Shown here: in pieces, positions 55,571 to 63,389 of the stretch
Position numbering within the stretch: position 1 is the stretch's first letter
Layout: each line of letters begins with the position of its first letter
Source: Desulfurispirillum indicum S5
Lineage (GTDB): Bacteria; Chrysiogenota; Chrysiogenetes; Chrysiogenales; Chrysiogenaceae
DNA length: 64,000 nucleotides
Direction of reading: 5' to 3'
Assembly (NCBI RefSeq): GCF_000177635.2
Contig: NC_014836.1
Span: 2,650,001 to 2,714,000, forward strand
The notes under the pieces: generated by a model
What the model was told of the DNA's origin: nothing
Databases searched by the model: none
Seen by the model: the letters and a program-made list of their open reading frames with translations, nothing else
Made by a program: the position numbers and the translations under genes

Positions 55571-55612
55571 AGTAAAACGCTATTTTATTTAAAGAAAATT
55601 GATCTACATCAA
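55571..55612 (-). promoter_or_regulatory. FNR-type box and class II promoter of the nar operon
   Basis: The perfect FNR/CRP-family palindrome TTGAT-GTAG-ATCAA occupies 55599-55612 and TTTACT, a good -10, occupies 55571-55576. Centring the box at -41.5 puts the start at about 55564, exactly 7 bases after the -10, so the geometry is that of FNR-activated class II promoters. The gene starts 75 bases from the box. Confidence 0.82.
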
Positions 55613-55815
55613 GAAATGGCCAAGATAATTCATTCACTTAAACACTTGTTTTCGTGAAGATTTGAACTTGCAGCGCATCTCATTTCCGGAAAACGCCGTT
55701 CAGTGAACATAAAAACAAGTACTGACAGGACTGGTTCTTTTTAAGATTGAATCTGTGCGTGGCAACGCAAATGAGGTGACGGAAAATGCCTTTCAGGGTA
55801 ACGGAAAAAGCGCGC

Positions 55816-56391
55816 TCAGTTGGGCTGAGTAAAGCGGAAGCCCTGGGCGTAGAACATGCCGAAACGTCGCTCGCCAAGGGAGAATGCTGGTTGCACTCCG
55901 GTAAAGGCGATGCGCTCGGTCTTGATGTCCAGAGCCATGAACCCCTCTTCATCAGCGGCATAGACGCCAATCTTCCTGCCCGGGGGAAGGAGAAGGTTCG
56001 TGCGCAGCTCAAAGCGCATGACCAGCTTGTTGCCTTCTACGGTAACCCGGAAATTCTCGCCCTGCAGAGGAGCATTGGCGGCCTTGTCATCAAGAAAAAT
56101 ATGGGTGAAATAGCTGTATGGACCAAGCTGGTTGAAAATGCGCTGGCGGATGACCTCTTCTTCGGGCGGATCAATCTGCCCGTTCCCGTTGCGGTCAAAA
56201 TCCATGAGATAGAGAGCGGTATTCATCTCATCAAAACGCCACTCCACATCAATGCGCTCCAGGTGGCTTCTGTGAATATGCAGGTGATAGGAAGCGTCTA
56301 TAAACATATGGGGGTGAGCCACAGCCGGTACCGTCGACAGGCAAGCCAGCATCAACACGATAACGGCGACGGGTGAGAATTTCCGGGCCAT
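55816..56391 (-). CDS. DUF1007 periplasmic protein
   Basis: 191 residues. The signal peptide ends at AVAHPHMFID, the conserved mature start of DUF1007 with the HPH metal-ligand-like motif. FDRNGNGQIDPPEE resembles an EF-hand loop. DUF1007 proteins are regularly encoded next to NicO transporters, as here, and are thought to serve as their periplasmic partner for nickel, cobalt or zinc. Its ATG follows the NicO stop by one base. Confidence 0.85.
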   Translation of the reverse strand: MARKFSPVAVIVLMLACLSTVPAVAHPHMFIDASYHLHIHRSHLERIDVEWRFDEMNTALYLMDFDRNGNGQIDPPEEEVIRQRIFNQLGPYSYFTHIFLDDKAANAPLQGENFRVTVEGNKLVMRFELRTNLLLPPGRKIGVYAADEEGFMALDIKTERIAFTGVQPAFSLGERRFGMFYAQGFRFTQPN

Positions 56392-56392
56392 G

Positions 56393-57178
56393 TTAACCAA
56401 AGCGGCCACCTCCCGTTGACATGGGCTCGGCCAGCAGCAGCAGGATACCGACGCCAATAACCACCAGCGGTCCTGCCAGAGAGAAAAAGCGGGCGATGGG
56501 CAATTTTGTGTGTCTGCTGACACTGCGAGTCTTGACCGTTGCCAGAGCCACCAGACAGATAGTCAGACCCATGCCGACACTCATGGCCACCGTGGCGGCT
56601 ATTCCCACAGCCAGCTGACCCAGCAGCAGGGCGAAGAGCAGCACCGTCATGACGCCGGGGCAGGGCACAATACCCGCCGCCAAAGCCAGGCTGAAAATTC
56701 CCCGACGATCGGAGGCCAGAATCGGAACCTCTTCGCCGTGGTGATGCTGACACCCGCAGGAGCGGCCACTGCGCACAAATCGCCACAGCAGCCACACGCC
56801 GACCAGTATAATCAGTATGCCCGAAACATTCATCATAAGCGCTTCTGTTTCGGCAAAGCTCTGGCGAAATGTTGCCCGAGCTGCAAAATAGATGGTAAGG
56901 GAAACCGCCAACCCCGAGATCGCGTGAATCAGGGCAACCAGAGCACTGGCAAGCAGGGCGGATGAAAGCCGGGCATCCCTGGCCAGAAAGTATCCGGCCA
57001 CCAGCGTCTTGCCGTGGCCGGGGCCAGCGGCATGCAGAGCGCCATAGAGAAAAGCCACTCCCAGCAACAGGAGAACCGCTTCCAGGCCACCGCTTTCCAG
57101 CTGGCGAAACAGGGAGGAAAGCTGGGCGTTAAGCTGGGCCTGCAGCTGCATCAATTCAGACAGAAGGCGCTGGAACAT
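56393..57178 (-). CDS. NicO-family nickel/cobalt transporter
   Basis: 261 residues, about six membrane helices. HAAGPGHGKTLVAGYFLA is the signature helix of the NicO/RcnA family, a second GIVPCPGVMTVLLFAL segment matches its partner helix, and CGCQHHHG is a metal-binding cytoplasmic loop. It may import nickel or cobalt with the DUF1007 protein, or export as RcnA does; direction is not resolved. ATG 57178 has GAGGAG 6 bases upstream. A strong promoter lies at 57246-57274. Confidence 0.87.
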   Translation of the reverse strand: MFQRLLSELMQLQAQLNAQLSSLFRQLESGGLEAVLLLLGVAFLYGALHAAGPGHGKTLVAGYFLARDARLSSALLASALVALIHAISGLAVSLTIYFAARATFRQSFAETEALMMNVSGILIILVGVWLLWRFVRSGRSCGCQHHHGEEVPILASDRRGIFSLALAAGIVPCPGVMTVLLFALLLGQLAVGIAATVAMSVGMGLTICLVALATVKTRSVSRHTKLPIARFFSLAGPLVVIGVGILLLLAEPMSTGGGRFG

Positions 57179-57245
57179 GATTTTCTCCTCAAACGGCTGT
57201 GACGGCAGTGGTAAAGCATCGAAAACCGCAGCTGTTACGGCAGAG

Positions 57246-57274
57246 AAAATACCCCAGTTCCTCCCTGCTGTCAA
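57246..57274 (-). promoter_or_regulatory. Sigma-70 promoter for NicO-DUF1007
   Basis: On the minus strand a perfect TTGACA, 17-base spacer and TATTTT, beginning just after the sigma-54 activator gene. It makes the metal pair independent of the operon in front. Confidence 0.6.
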
Positions 57275-57286
57275 AGCGAACCGACG

Positions 57287-58624
57287 CTACTGGCGGAGAA
57301 TCCGCAGCCTGGCCATCCTGTAGCGCAGCACCCGTTCACTGATGCCCAGCTCCTGGGCCGCGCGGGTCTGCACCCAGTCGTGGCGCTGCAGAGCTTCCTG
57401 CAGAATATGGCGCTCAAGGTCAGCCAGTCGCTCATCCAGGGAGGCACTCTGCTTCTGCTGGCTATAGTGGACAATTTCCGGTGGCAGGTCGGCCGGAGTG
57501 ATCGTCTTCCCCCGCGCCAGGGTCACCGTGCGCTGAAGCAGATGCTCCAGTTCACGCACATTGCCAGGAAAAGGATACTTCACGAGCATATTCAGGGCCT
57601 CAGCAGAAAAGCGTACCTGCTCCATACCAAAGCGACGCAGGAAAAAGTCGACAAAGGCGGGTATATCCTCACGCCGGTGGCGCAGCGGGGGAATCTCCAG
57701 CTCCAGGACGTTAAGCCGATAGTAAAGATCTTCGCGAAAATCTCCCCTGCGCGACATCTCCAGCAGGTTGCGGTTAGTCGCGGCAATAAGTCGCACATCC
57801 ACAGCAATCTCCTCCTCACCGCCAACCCTGCTTATACGTTTTTCCTGCAGAACACGCAGCAGCTTGGCCTGCATGGCCAGAGGCAGCTCACCCACCTCAT
57901 CGAGAAAGAGCGTCCCGCCCCGGGCCTGCTCAAAGCGACCCCGCTTGCGGCTGATGGCTCCGGTGAAGGCCCCCTTCTCATGGCCAAAGAGCTCCGACTC
58001 AAAGAGGTTTTCCGGGATAGCGGCGCAGTTAAGGGCCACAAAAGGGCCATCACTGCGATCACTCAGCTGGTGAATGAGATTGGCAAAGAGCTCCTTGCCC
58101 GTTCCCGTCTCACCGTGAATCAGTACTGTCCAGGGTGAAGGAGCGATGCGCCGCACCATGGAGAGGAGCTGACGCATTGGGGGTGAATCCCCGGCCACCG
58201 TCATGGGAAGCTGACGCTCAGCCAGGTGGCCATTCACCTCCTGGACCTCATCGCTCACCACGATATCCTGGGCCAGCTCCTGCAGCTTGCCCAGCAGCTG
58301 GGTCAGATCCACTGGTTTTTCCAGAAAATCCACCGCCCCCAGCTTCATAACCTGAACCGCCATGTCGACGGCACCATAGGCGGTGACCATTATGGCGCGC
58401 ACCAGGGGATTGATCGCCTTGAGCTCGGCCAGCAACTGGTCGCCATTCATATCGGGCATGCGATGGTCGAGAAGAACCAGGTGCACCGGCAGGCGTTGAA
58501 AAATTTCAAGGGCCTGCGCGGCATTGGCCGCCGTCAGAACCTCGAAGCCCTGTTTGAGTAAAAAACCTTCCAGCATCTGGCGCTGCATGGCCTCGTCATC
58601 GACAATAAGGATTTTTATGCTCAC
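57287..58624 (-). CDS. NtrC-family sigma-54 response regulator
   Basis: 445 residues. Receiver domain with D9-D10 and phospho-acceptor D53 (LLDHRMP), AAA+ domain with Walker A GETGTGKE and the sigma-54-contact GAFTGA loop, and a C-terminal Fis-type helix-turn-helix (RAAQELGISERVLRYRM). The start is the GTG at 58624, which overlaps the stop of the kinase gene as GTGA with GGAG 7 bases upstream. It is last in the operon that begins with the sigma-54 promoter at 63032-63047, so it most likely activates its own operon. Confidence 0.92.
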   Translation of the reverse strand: MSIKILIVDDEAMQRQMLEGFLLKQGFEVLTAANAAQALEIFQRLPVHLVLLDHRMPDMNGDQLLAELKAINPLVRAIMVTAYGAVDMAVQVMKLGAVDFLEKPVDLTQLLGKLQELAQDIVVSDEVQEVNGHLAERQLPMTVAGDSPPMRQLLSMVRRIAPSPWTVLIHGETGTGKELFANLIHQLSDRSDGPFVALNCAAIPENLFESELFGHEKGAFTGAISRKRGRFEQARGGTLFLDEVGELPLAMQAKLLRVLQEKRISRVGGEEEIAVDVRLIAATNRNLLEMSRRGDFREDLYYRLNVLELEIPPLRHRREDIPAFVDFFLRRFGMEQVRFSAEALNMLVKYPFPGNVRELEHLLQRTVTLARGKTITPADLPPEIVHYSQQKQSASLDERLADLERHILQEALQRHDWVQTRAAQELGISERVLRYRMARLRILRQ

Positions 58625-60216
58625 AGCTGACTCCTTTGCTGACACGTTCCCCCGGCGGGAAGCACCACCGTCACGCGGAAAATACCAGTCTGGGGGCTCT
58701 CCAGGAACAGCTGACCGCCATGGGCCTCCACAATGCGCCGGGCAATGGGCAGACCCAGGCCACTGCCCTGGGTCTTGCTGGTCACATAGGGCTCCAGCAG
58801 ATGATCCATGTGGACAGATGATCCATCGTATCCACTGTTCTCCAATATCATCACCAGATGATGCTCCTGACGGTACAGACCCACCGTCAGTCGACCACCA
58901 TGGGGAGCAGCCTCAAGGGCATTTTTCACCAGATTCTCCAGCGCCTGGCAGAGCAGTTCGGGGTCAGCACTCAGACTCCCCGTGAACTGCCAGTCAACCT
59001 CAACAGTAATATCCTGTTGCGTAAAGCCATTACGATAAAGGGACAGCACCGAGGAGACCAGCTGCTGCGGATCAATCTGCTGGCACCTGGGCTGTACCGG
59101 GTGGGCGTACTCCCTAAGGGCGCTGACAATACGGCTGGTGCGCTCCACGGCAGAACGCATGGAGTACAGCAGCTCCTGCTGCTCCGGCTCCAGTTGCGGC
59201 ACCTCCATGGAAAGGCGCTGCAGACCCATACTGATGGCATTCAACGGATTTTTGATCTCATGGCTGATGGTGGCAGTGGCGCGCCCGATGGTGGCATCCT
59301 CATGCTGCTGGGCCAGCTGACGCTCGGCGGCCTGGACCGTCGCCAGGTGCGCCTGCTGCATGCGTGAGAGGAGCCAGGCAAACAGCAGCCCCACCAGAAT
59401 CAGCAGAGCACTGAAAACAACGAACTCCCCCCACAGACGCTGCACCCGGTCGTAATAGTGATCGGCATCCTGATTGACCACCAGCCACTTTCCGCCATCC
59501 AGGGGCAGGGTAATGACGACCTCGCGGGAACGCGGAAGCATCTGAATACCGGTATCCCGCTGATCCGAGAAACCAGGGGGCGGGCTGTCCATCACTTCAA
59601 CGCGTTTCATATGGGGCAGAGCTCCCAGTGAACCAAGCATCGCCTCCAGACCGCTTCGCTCCTCCAGGAGATGCAGAGCACTCGCGTCAAACCCCACCTG
59701 AATACGATAATCCTCCTGGGGGGAGAGGCGGCTGAGGACAAAAAGCTTCTGCTCCCGCAGGTGAAAAAAGCCCTCATCCTCTCCAATGGTTTCCCCCAGC
59801 CAGCCCCGGGGACCCTCCACCAGCTGCTGAGGCCCGGCCGCTGAAGCGATGCGTATTCCGGCCAGCCCCGCCTCCTGGGCAAAAGCCGTAAGCTCATCAT
59901 CGGTAAAGGGTTCAATGCTGTTGAGGTAGGCGATAAACTCAGCGGTACTGCTGAGGAAAATATGGGCGGTGCTGCTGAGCAGCTGGCCCGTCGTGGTGGC
60001 AGTACGGGTATTGAGCAGGAGAACCTCTGCCAGCAGCTGGGCCTGCTCGGCAGTGTGCTCGGAGAAGGTGCGGGTATTGTGGCTGGCCTGCCAGGAGAAG
60101 TAGATCAGGGTCAGAAGAATCAGCAGGCCTATAACCAGTATATTGCCGCGACGATAGCGACTGGCGCGGGGAATCGGAGAACTCAGAGGAGAGTGTGGCG
60201 GTGCAGCAGTGACCAT
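58621..60216 (-). CDS. Sensor histidine kinase with periplasmic domain
   Basis: 531 residues. ATG 60216 has GGAGG upstream; 64 codons of open frame before it belong to the previous gene. Membrane helix 1 (ILVIGLLILLTLIYF, about 25-42), a periplasmic sensor domain of some 220 residues, helix 2 (FVVFSALLILVGLLFAWLL), then HisKA (ATISHEIKNPLNAISMG) and HATPase (GSGLGLPIARRIVEAHGG). This is the ZraS-like arrangement that partners NtrC-type regulators. The sensed compound is unknown; the operon's periplasmic and outer-membrane products suggest an envelope or redox signal. Confidence 0.9.
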   Translation of the reverse strand: MVTAAPPHSPLSSPIPRASRYRRGNILVIGLLILLTLIYFSWQASHNTRTFSEHTAEQAQLLAEVLLLNTRTATTTGQLLSSTAHIFLSSTAEFIAYLNSIEPFTDDELTAFAQEAGLAGIRIASAAGPQQLVEGPRGWLGETIGEDEGFFHLREQKLFVLSRLSPQEDYRIQVGFDASALHLLEERSGLEAMLGSLGALPHMKRVEVMDSPPPGFSDQRDTGIQMLPRSREVVITLPLDGGKWLVVNQDADHYYDRVQRLWGEFVVFSALLILVGLLFAWLLSRMQQAHLATVQAAERQLAQQHEDATIGRATATISHEIKNPLNAISMGLQRLSMEVPQLEPEQQELLYSMRSAVERTSRIVSALREYAHPVQPRCQQIDPQQLVSSVLSLYRNGFTQQDITVEVDWQFTGSLSADPELLCQALENLVKNALEAAPHGGRLTVGLYRQEHHLVMILENSGYDGSSVHMDHLLEPYVTSKTQGSGLGLPIARRIVEAHGGQLFLESPQTGIFRVTVVLPAGGTCQQRSQL

Positions 60217-60217
60217 A

Positions 60218-60634
60218 TCAGGGCCTCCTTCCCCGCTGGGAGCCCAAGCCGGCACCAGCGCCATGCCCCTGCCGGGACTCGCCCAGGCGGGAGCGCACAC
60301 CGGTACGATCCTCGCGCTGAGGCCCCAAACCCATGCGCGGCGCAATGTGCTGCAGGCGGATGTGCCCCTGGGCATCAAGGGCCTCGCCGCGCAGACGTAC
60401 CACGGCATCGGGGCGCATCTGCTGGCTCCAGCGCTCTATCTGTTCCTGGCTGAAATGCACGGTGAGCAGCGACTCCCCGGTGACATCAGCCGGAGTATCC
60501 AGCTCTATATGCATTTCTCCCTTTTCCAGATCAATCGCGACAACGCGCCCCTGAATCATTTCGGCGCTGACCGAAACAGGGGACAAAAACATGCAGATGA
60601 GCAGGGCGTTCAGAAAGACCAGTAGAGAACGCAT
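60218..60634 (-). CDS. Small secreted protein of unknown function
   Basis: 138 residues. A signal peptide (FLNALLICMFLSPVSVSA) leaves a mature domain starting EMIQGRVVAIDLEKGEMHIEL, a compact beta-rich fold resembling small OB-like periplasmic domains, and ends in a 40-residue Arg/Gly-rich disordered tail (about 97-138). GGAGG lies 6 bases before the ATG. The start overlaps the barrel gene by 25 bases and the kinase gene follows after one base, so all three are coupled. The product could be a partner or ligand-binding component for the kinase. Confidence 0.7.
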   Translation of the reverse strand: MRSLLVFLNALLICMFLSPVSVSAEMIQGRVVAIDLEKGEMHIELDTPADVTGESLLTVHFSQEQIERWSQQMRPDAVVRLRGEALDAQGHIRLQHIAPRMGLGPQREDRTGVRSRLGESRQGHGAGAGLGSQRGRRP

Positions 60635-61563
60635 TGGGTTACCTCCCGACGGTAACTGCTGTGGGGTGGCTGCGAGTCAAGATCATGGTGAAACCACTGC
60701 AAGCGCAACTCCACCGGCCCCCGGTACCAGCCTATACCCACCGTTGTGGAAAGCGCGTCTTCACGATACGGCTCAAGCTCGTTACCGTCGACAAAGCGCC
60801 TGTTTGCCTTGATTGCGCCAAGACTGACAATCAGGTATTCCGAGAGAAACCAGTGCAGCCCCATGCCGGCTTCACTCCCCGTATACCCTTCTCCGGGAAA
60901 GCTTGATGATACCCGAGTAGAGGCCAGATGTACATTGACATCCAGGGAAGCATTCAGATACCACAGGACAGAAGCCTCTGTGGTCTGATACACCTCCTTT
61001 GCCCCCGGCGTTGAGACACTGTTGATGCTGGTGTTACGCCAACCCGATCCACGGCCGGAAATAGCGCTTTCCTCACCAGAGACATCCTGAAAGCGGTCTT
61101 CGCCTCGAAAGTGGCTGACTCCCAACCTGACGCGATCAGCAGCCTGCCAGTACAGGGATACTGCGCCCTGAACACCGCGAAAGGAGTCGATCACCTCCTC
61201 TTCATCGCGGAAATCCACAATATCCAGCCCCAGACGCCCCAGGAAACCTTCTGCCAGGGGAACTTCCAGGGCAGCGCCTGCGCCCGCCCTGCGCTGGTCG
61301 TGGCGACTTTCATAGACACGCGTGCTCAGGTGCCCGCTGAAACTCAGAACCGTGCCACCGTCTTCCGGCAGCACTTCATGGAACAGCTCAAGGGAGGGTT
61401 GTACAAATACGGCACTCCATGAATGTTCATTATCCGCATGGTTATACGCCTCATAACCAACCCCTGTCCCCACCGTTGCCGTCACAGCTGATGCTGCGCT
61501 GCTGCACGCGATGGCAAGGCTGCAGGAAAAGAACACTGATCGCTTCAGATGGGAATATTTCAT
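60610..61563 (-). CDS. Outer-membrane beta-barrel protein
   Basis: 317 residues. A signal peptide ending near SAASA is followed by regularly alternating strands with glycine and aromatic residues. The C-terminus is CVLYWSF, with the terminal Phe that the BAM complex recognises. No metal or heme motif is visible. It overlaps the cytochrome gene by 4 bases and the next gene by 25. Together with a DUF4405 cytochrome it could form a route between inner membrane and surface, but it lacks the cytochrome partners of known porin-cytochrome conduits. Confidence 0.72.
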   Translation of the reverse strand: MKYSHLKRSVFFSCSLAIACSSAASAVTATVGTGVGYEAYNHADNEHSWSAVFVQPSLELFHEVLPEDGGTVLSFSGHLSTRVYESRHDQRRAGAGAALEVPLAEGFLGRLGLDIVDFRDEEEVIDSFRGVQGAVSLYWQAADRVRLGVSHFRGEDRFQDVSGEESAISGRGSGWRNTSINSVSTPGAKEVYQTTEASVLWYLNASLDVNVHLASTRVSSSFPGEGYTGSEAGMGLHWFLSEYLIVSLGAIKANRRFVDGNELEPYREDALSTTVGIGWYRGPVELRLQWFHHDLDSQPPHSSYRREVTQCVLYWSF

Positions 61564-62459
61564 AATTCCAGACGACTTCCCGAATCCGTTTCTGCCGCCC
61601 CTATCAACTCATAAATCCGGGTCGGCGTGAGTCCGGCCCGCTCACCAATAACGCGCAGGGTTTCGCTGCCCTGGGCGACAATTCCCTGATGCCTCAGTGC
61701 CTGCAGAGCGTGTTCCAGGGCTATGCCATGCTCACGGCATACCTGCTCCAGGCTCATGCGCCCGAGGCCCGAAGGGGCAACGGCAGCAGCGTCATCACGA
61801 AGCTCCGGGTTGACGGGAACAGGGGCGGGCAGCGTACGAGGATCGTCCTGAATGGCATTATAAAGCGCCATGGGAGAGATACCCGAAAGGGCGTAGAGCT
61901 CTTCAAGACTCTGTTCGCCTGAAGTCACCGACACCCCTGCTTCGCGCAGAACCTCTATCGCAGCCGTCAGGTCAAACCCCTGGCGACTGGCCAGAACCCT
62001 CAGGGGCGACTGCTCCGCGTGCCCGTAGGGCGCCTGGACATCCTGACCATACCAGGCCTCCTTGAGGCGCCCTCCCAGCTCCATAATAGTGCCAAAGGGA
62101 GGAAAGAGGCTGATGCTGCCAAAGACCAGCAGCCCGGTCAGGCCAAGGCTGACCAGCAGTTCCCCTTTGAGGCTGAAAGCCCGCGTAGCACGGTTGCGCA
62201 GGTAGAAGAGCAGCACTTTCCAGTTATAGAGAATATGGAAAATCACGGCGACGACGAAGGCAAAAGAGGCAATGGTGTGCATGGCCTCCCAGCCGCCCTT
62301 GTCAACACCCAGGAAATGCCACCCCGCCCAGCGGGCAACCCTGCCTTCCGGAATGACATAAAGCAGAAGCCCGCTGATGGTGAGAAGAATTGCGTTCAGA
62401 GTAAGAAACAGGGAAACAAATCCGCGCACATGGAATGACCTGGTGGGTGCAACGCTCAT
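61560..62459 (-). CDS. DUF4405 cytochrome b-like membrane protein with C-terminal repeats
   Basis: 299 residues. ATG 62459 has GGAG 6 bases upstream. Three or four membrane helices fill residues 10-125, with histidines H48, H61 and H75 (MHTIASFAFVVAVIFHILYNW) placed as heme b ligands. Residues 153-205 and 237-288 are two copies of a roughly 52-residue helical unit (LASRQGFDLTAAIEVLREAGV and VCREHGIALEHALQALRHQGI, then GISPMALYNAI and GLTPTRIYELI). The unit looks like a small helix-turn-helix-like binding module, presumably periplasmic or cytoplasmic depending on topology. It likely moves electrons from menaquinol. Confidence 0.78.
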   Translation of the reverse strand: MSVAPTRSFHVRGFVSLFLTLNAILLTISGLLLYVIPEGRVARWAGWHFLGVDKGGWEAMHTIASFAFVVAVIFHILYNWKVLLFYLRNRATRAFSLKGELLVSLGLTGLLVFGSISLFPPFGTIMELGGRLKEAWYGQDVQAPYGHAEQSPLRVLASRQGFDLTAAIEVLREAGVSVTSGEQSLEELYALSGISPMALYNAIQDDPRTLPAPVPVNPELRDDAAAVAPSGLGRMSLEQVCREHGIALEHALQALRHQGIVAQGSETLRVIGERAGLTPTRIYELIGAAETDSGSRLEL

Positions 62460-62581
62460 GAAAAGCTCCAGTAAAGAAAATGTGTACCCCGATGGGCAAG
62501 GGGGGGCCGCCACGTCACTCCACCGGCAGAAAAGATCTCTGCGTGTGGTGGAGTGAAAAGCGATGCCGGGAAAAACTCCAC

Positions 62582-62944
62582 TTAGCGGCGGGGTCCACCA
62601 CCGCCACTGGACTCGCTGTTGCCACGAGCACGATCGGCATTGCGGGCACCCAGAGCTGCACGTTCACTGCGTCGTTCTTTACGCAGGGCTTCGCGGCCGA
62701 CAAAATTGTCGCAGTTGCCATCACCGTTCGCATCGACAAAATTTTCGCCGGCGTTGCGGCCAGCGCCGGTACCACGGGTGGGGCGGCTGTCCGCCACACC
62801 ATCTCCCGTGGTGTCCACCCAGAAGGTGCCAGGGGCTGGACGGGTGTCAGTCTGGGCAGCAGCGGGCGCAATAAAAGTAAAGGCAGCAAGGGCAATAAAG
62901 GCGATTGAGGCGGCAGTGCGCAAAGGGTTCATGTGCTTTTTCAT
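62582..62944 (-). CDS. Secreted DxxGDG-repeat (EF-hand-like) small protein
   Basis: 120 residues. AAGGAG lies 6 bases before ATG 62944; a longer frame includes the leader and is unlikely. The signal peptide is cleaved near AAA-Q (30/31). Two calcium-loop-like motifs, DTTGDGVAD (44-52) and DANGDGNCD (71-79), are spaced 27 residues apart, and the tail is Arg-rich ending in GGGG. Loops of this type bind Ca2+ in EF-hands and dockerins. First gene of the sigma-54 operon; 122 bases separate it from the cytochrome gene. It may be a secreted metal-binding factor. Confidence 0.7.
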   Translation of the reverse strand: MKKHMNPLRTAASIAFIALAAFTFIAPAAAQTDTRPAPGTFWVDTTGDGVADSRPTRGTGAGRNAGENFVDANGDGNCDNFVGREALRKERRSERAALGARNADRARGNSESSGGGGPRR

Positions 62945-62956
62945 GGTAAGCTCCTT

Positions 62957-63026
62957 GAAAAGTGTTTCCTCCATCTGGAGGGGTAAAGTTGCCAGCTCCC
63001 GTGTGCTGGCTCGGGAAACACTTTTC
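62957..63026 (-). promoter_or_regulatory. Three-stem palindromic leader of the sigma-54 operon
   Basis: On the minus strand GAAAAGTGTTTCC (63026-63014) pairs with GGAAACACTTTTC (62969-62957). Inside lie GCCAGC/GCTGGC (63010-63005 with 62996-62991) and CCTCC/GGAGG (62981-62977 with 62972-62968), so a three-way junction can form. It ends directly at the AAGGAG ribosome site. The predicted transcript start (about 63021) falls inside the outer arm, leaving an 8-base RNA stem. Confidence 0.55.
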
Positions 63027-63031
63027 ATGTG

Positions 63032-63047
63032 AGCAACTGGCGTGCCA
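63032..63047 (-). promoter_or_regulatory. Sigma-54 (-24/-12) promoter
   Basis: On the minus strand TGGCACG (63047-63041), four bases CCAG, TTGCT (63036-63032): an exact match to TGGCACG-N4-TTGCW. It lies 88 bases before the ATG at 62944. The operon it drives ends with a sigma-54 activator gene. Confidence 0.88.
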
Positions 63048-63102
63048 ACACGACAAAGCATTAATAGAAAATGCTTTACAATTCAGCAGAGGCAGGAAAA
63101 GG

Positions 63103-63137
63103 CGACAGATCCTGTCACGGCTCGACATTTTTGTCGA
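63103..63137. promoter_or_regulatory. Pair of putative enhancer sites for the NtrC-type activator
   Basis: Site A is CGACA-TTTT-TGTCG (63123-63136), extended to TCGACA/TGTCGA. Site B is CGACA-GATCC-TGTCA (63103-63117). Their centres are 19.5 bases apart, about two helical turns, and lie near -89 and -108 from the predicted sigma-54 start, the usual enhancer range. Confidence 0.55.
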
Positions 63138-63178
63138 AAGGGTGGAGAAAGCAGCAGGCTTTTCAGGGTTCTGCCGAT

Positions 63179-63213
63179 AAAAAAATCCCCCCGGTGGCGC
63201 TGCACCCGGGGGG
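63179..63213 (-). terminator. Intrinsic terminator, purD side
   Basis: On the minus strand CCCCCCGG and CCGGGGGG flank an 11-base loop, followed by ATTTTTTT. It stands 177 bases after the purD stop and upstream of the enhancer sites, isolating the sigma-54 operon. Confidence 0.75.
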
Positions 63214-63223
63214 CCGCTTCCCA

Positions 63224-63349
63224 GCCACTTTTTGCGGGTAAAAAGTGGCAAAAGAAACTCGTATATATGGTGAGGATAACGTCAAGCGACGCCGTCTATG
63301 CAGAACCATTTCTGCCATTTCAATATGGCATCAGTGTCGACGCCGACAA
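63224..63349. repeat. Dispersed intergenic repeat (copy 2)
   Basis: Starts with GCCACTTTTT (63224-63233) paired with AAAAAGTGGC (63240-63249), then AAGCGACGC.GTCTATG.AGAACCA and ends GACGCCGACAA. The same order of hairpin and conserved blocks occurs at 23316-23439. Confidence 0.65.
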
Positions 63350-63389
63350 CCTGCCGCTTCGGGGGGGTGCGAAACTTCAGATATCCGTT

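Larger units (their letters stand above)
62945..63389. other. Intergenic control region between purD and the sigma-54 operon
   Basis: About 445 bp without a gene. From left to right it holds the operon leader palindrome (62957-63026), the sigma-54 promoter (63032-63047), an AAAGCATT/AATGCTTT inverted repeat (63055-63077), two phased inverted repeats (63103-63137), a purD-side terminator (63179-63213) and copy 2 of the dispersed repeat (63224-63349). Confidence 0.7.
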
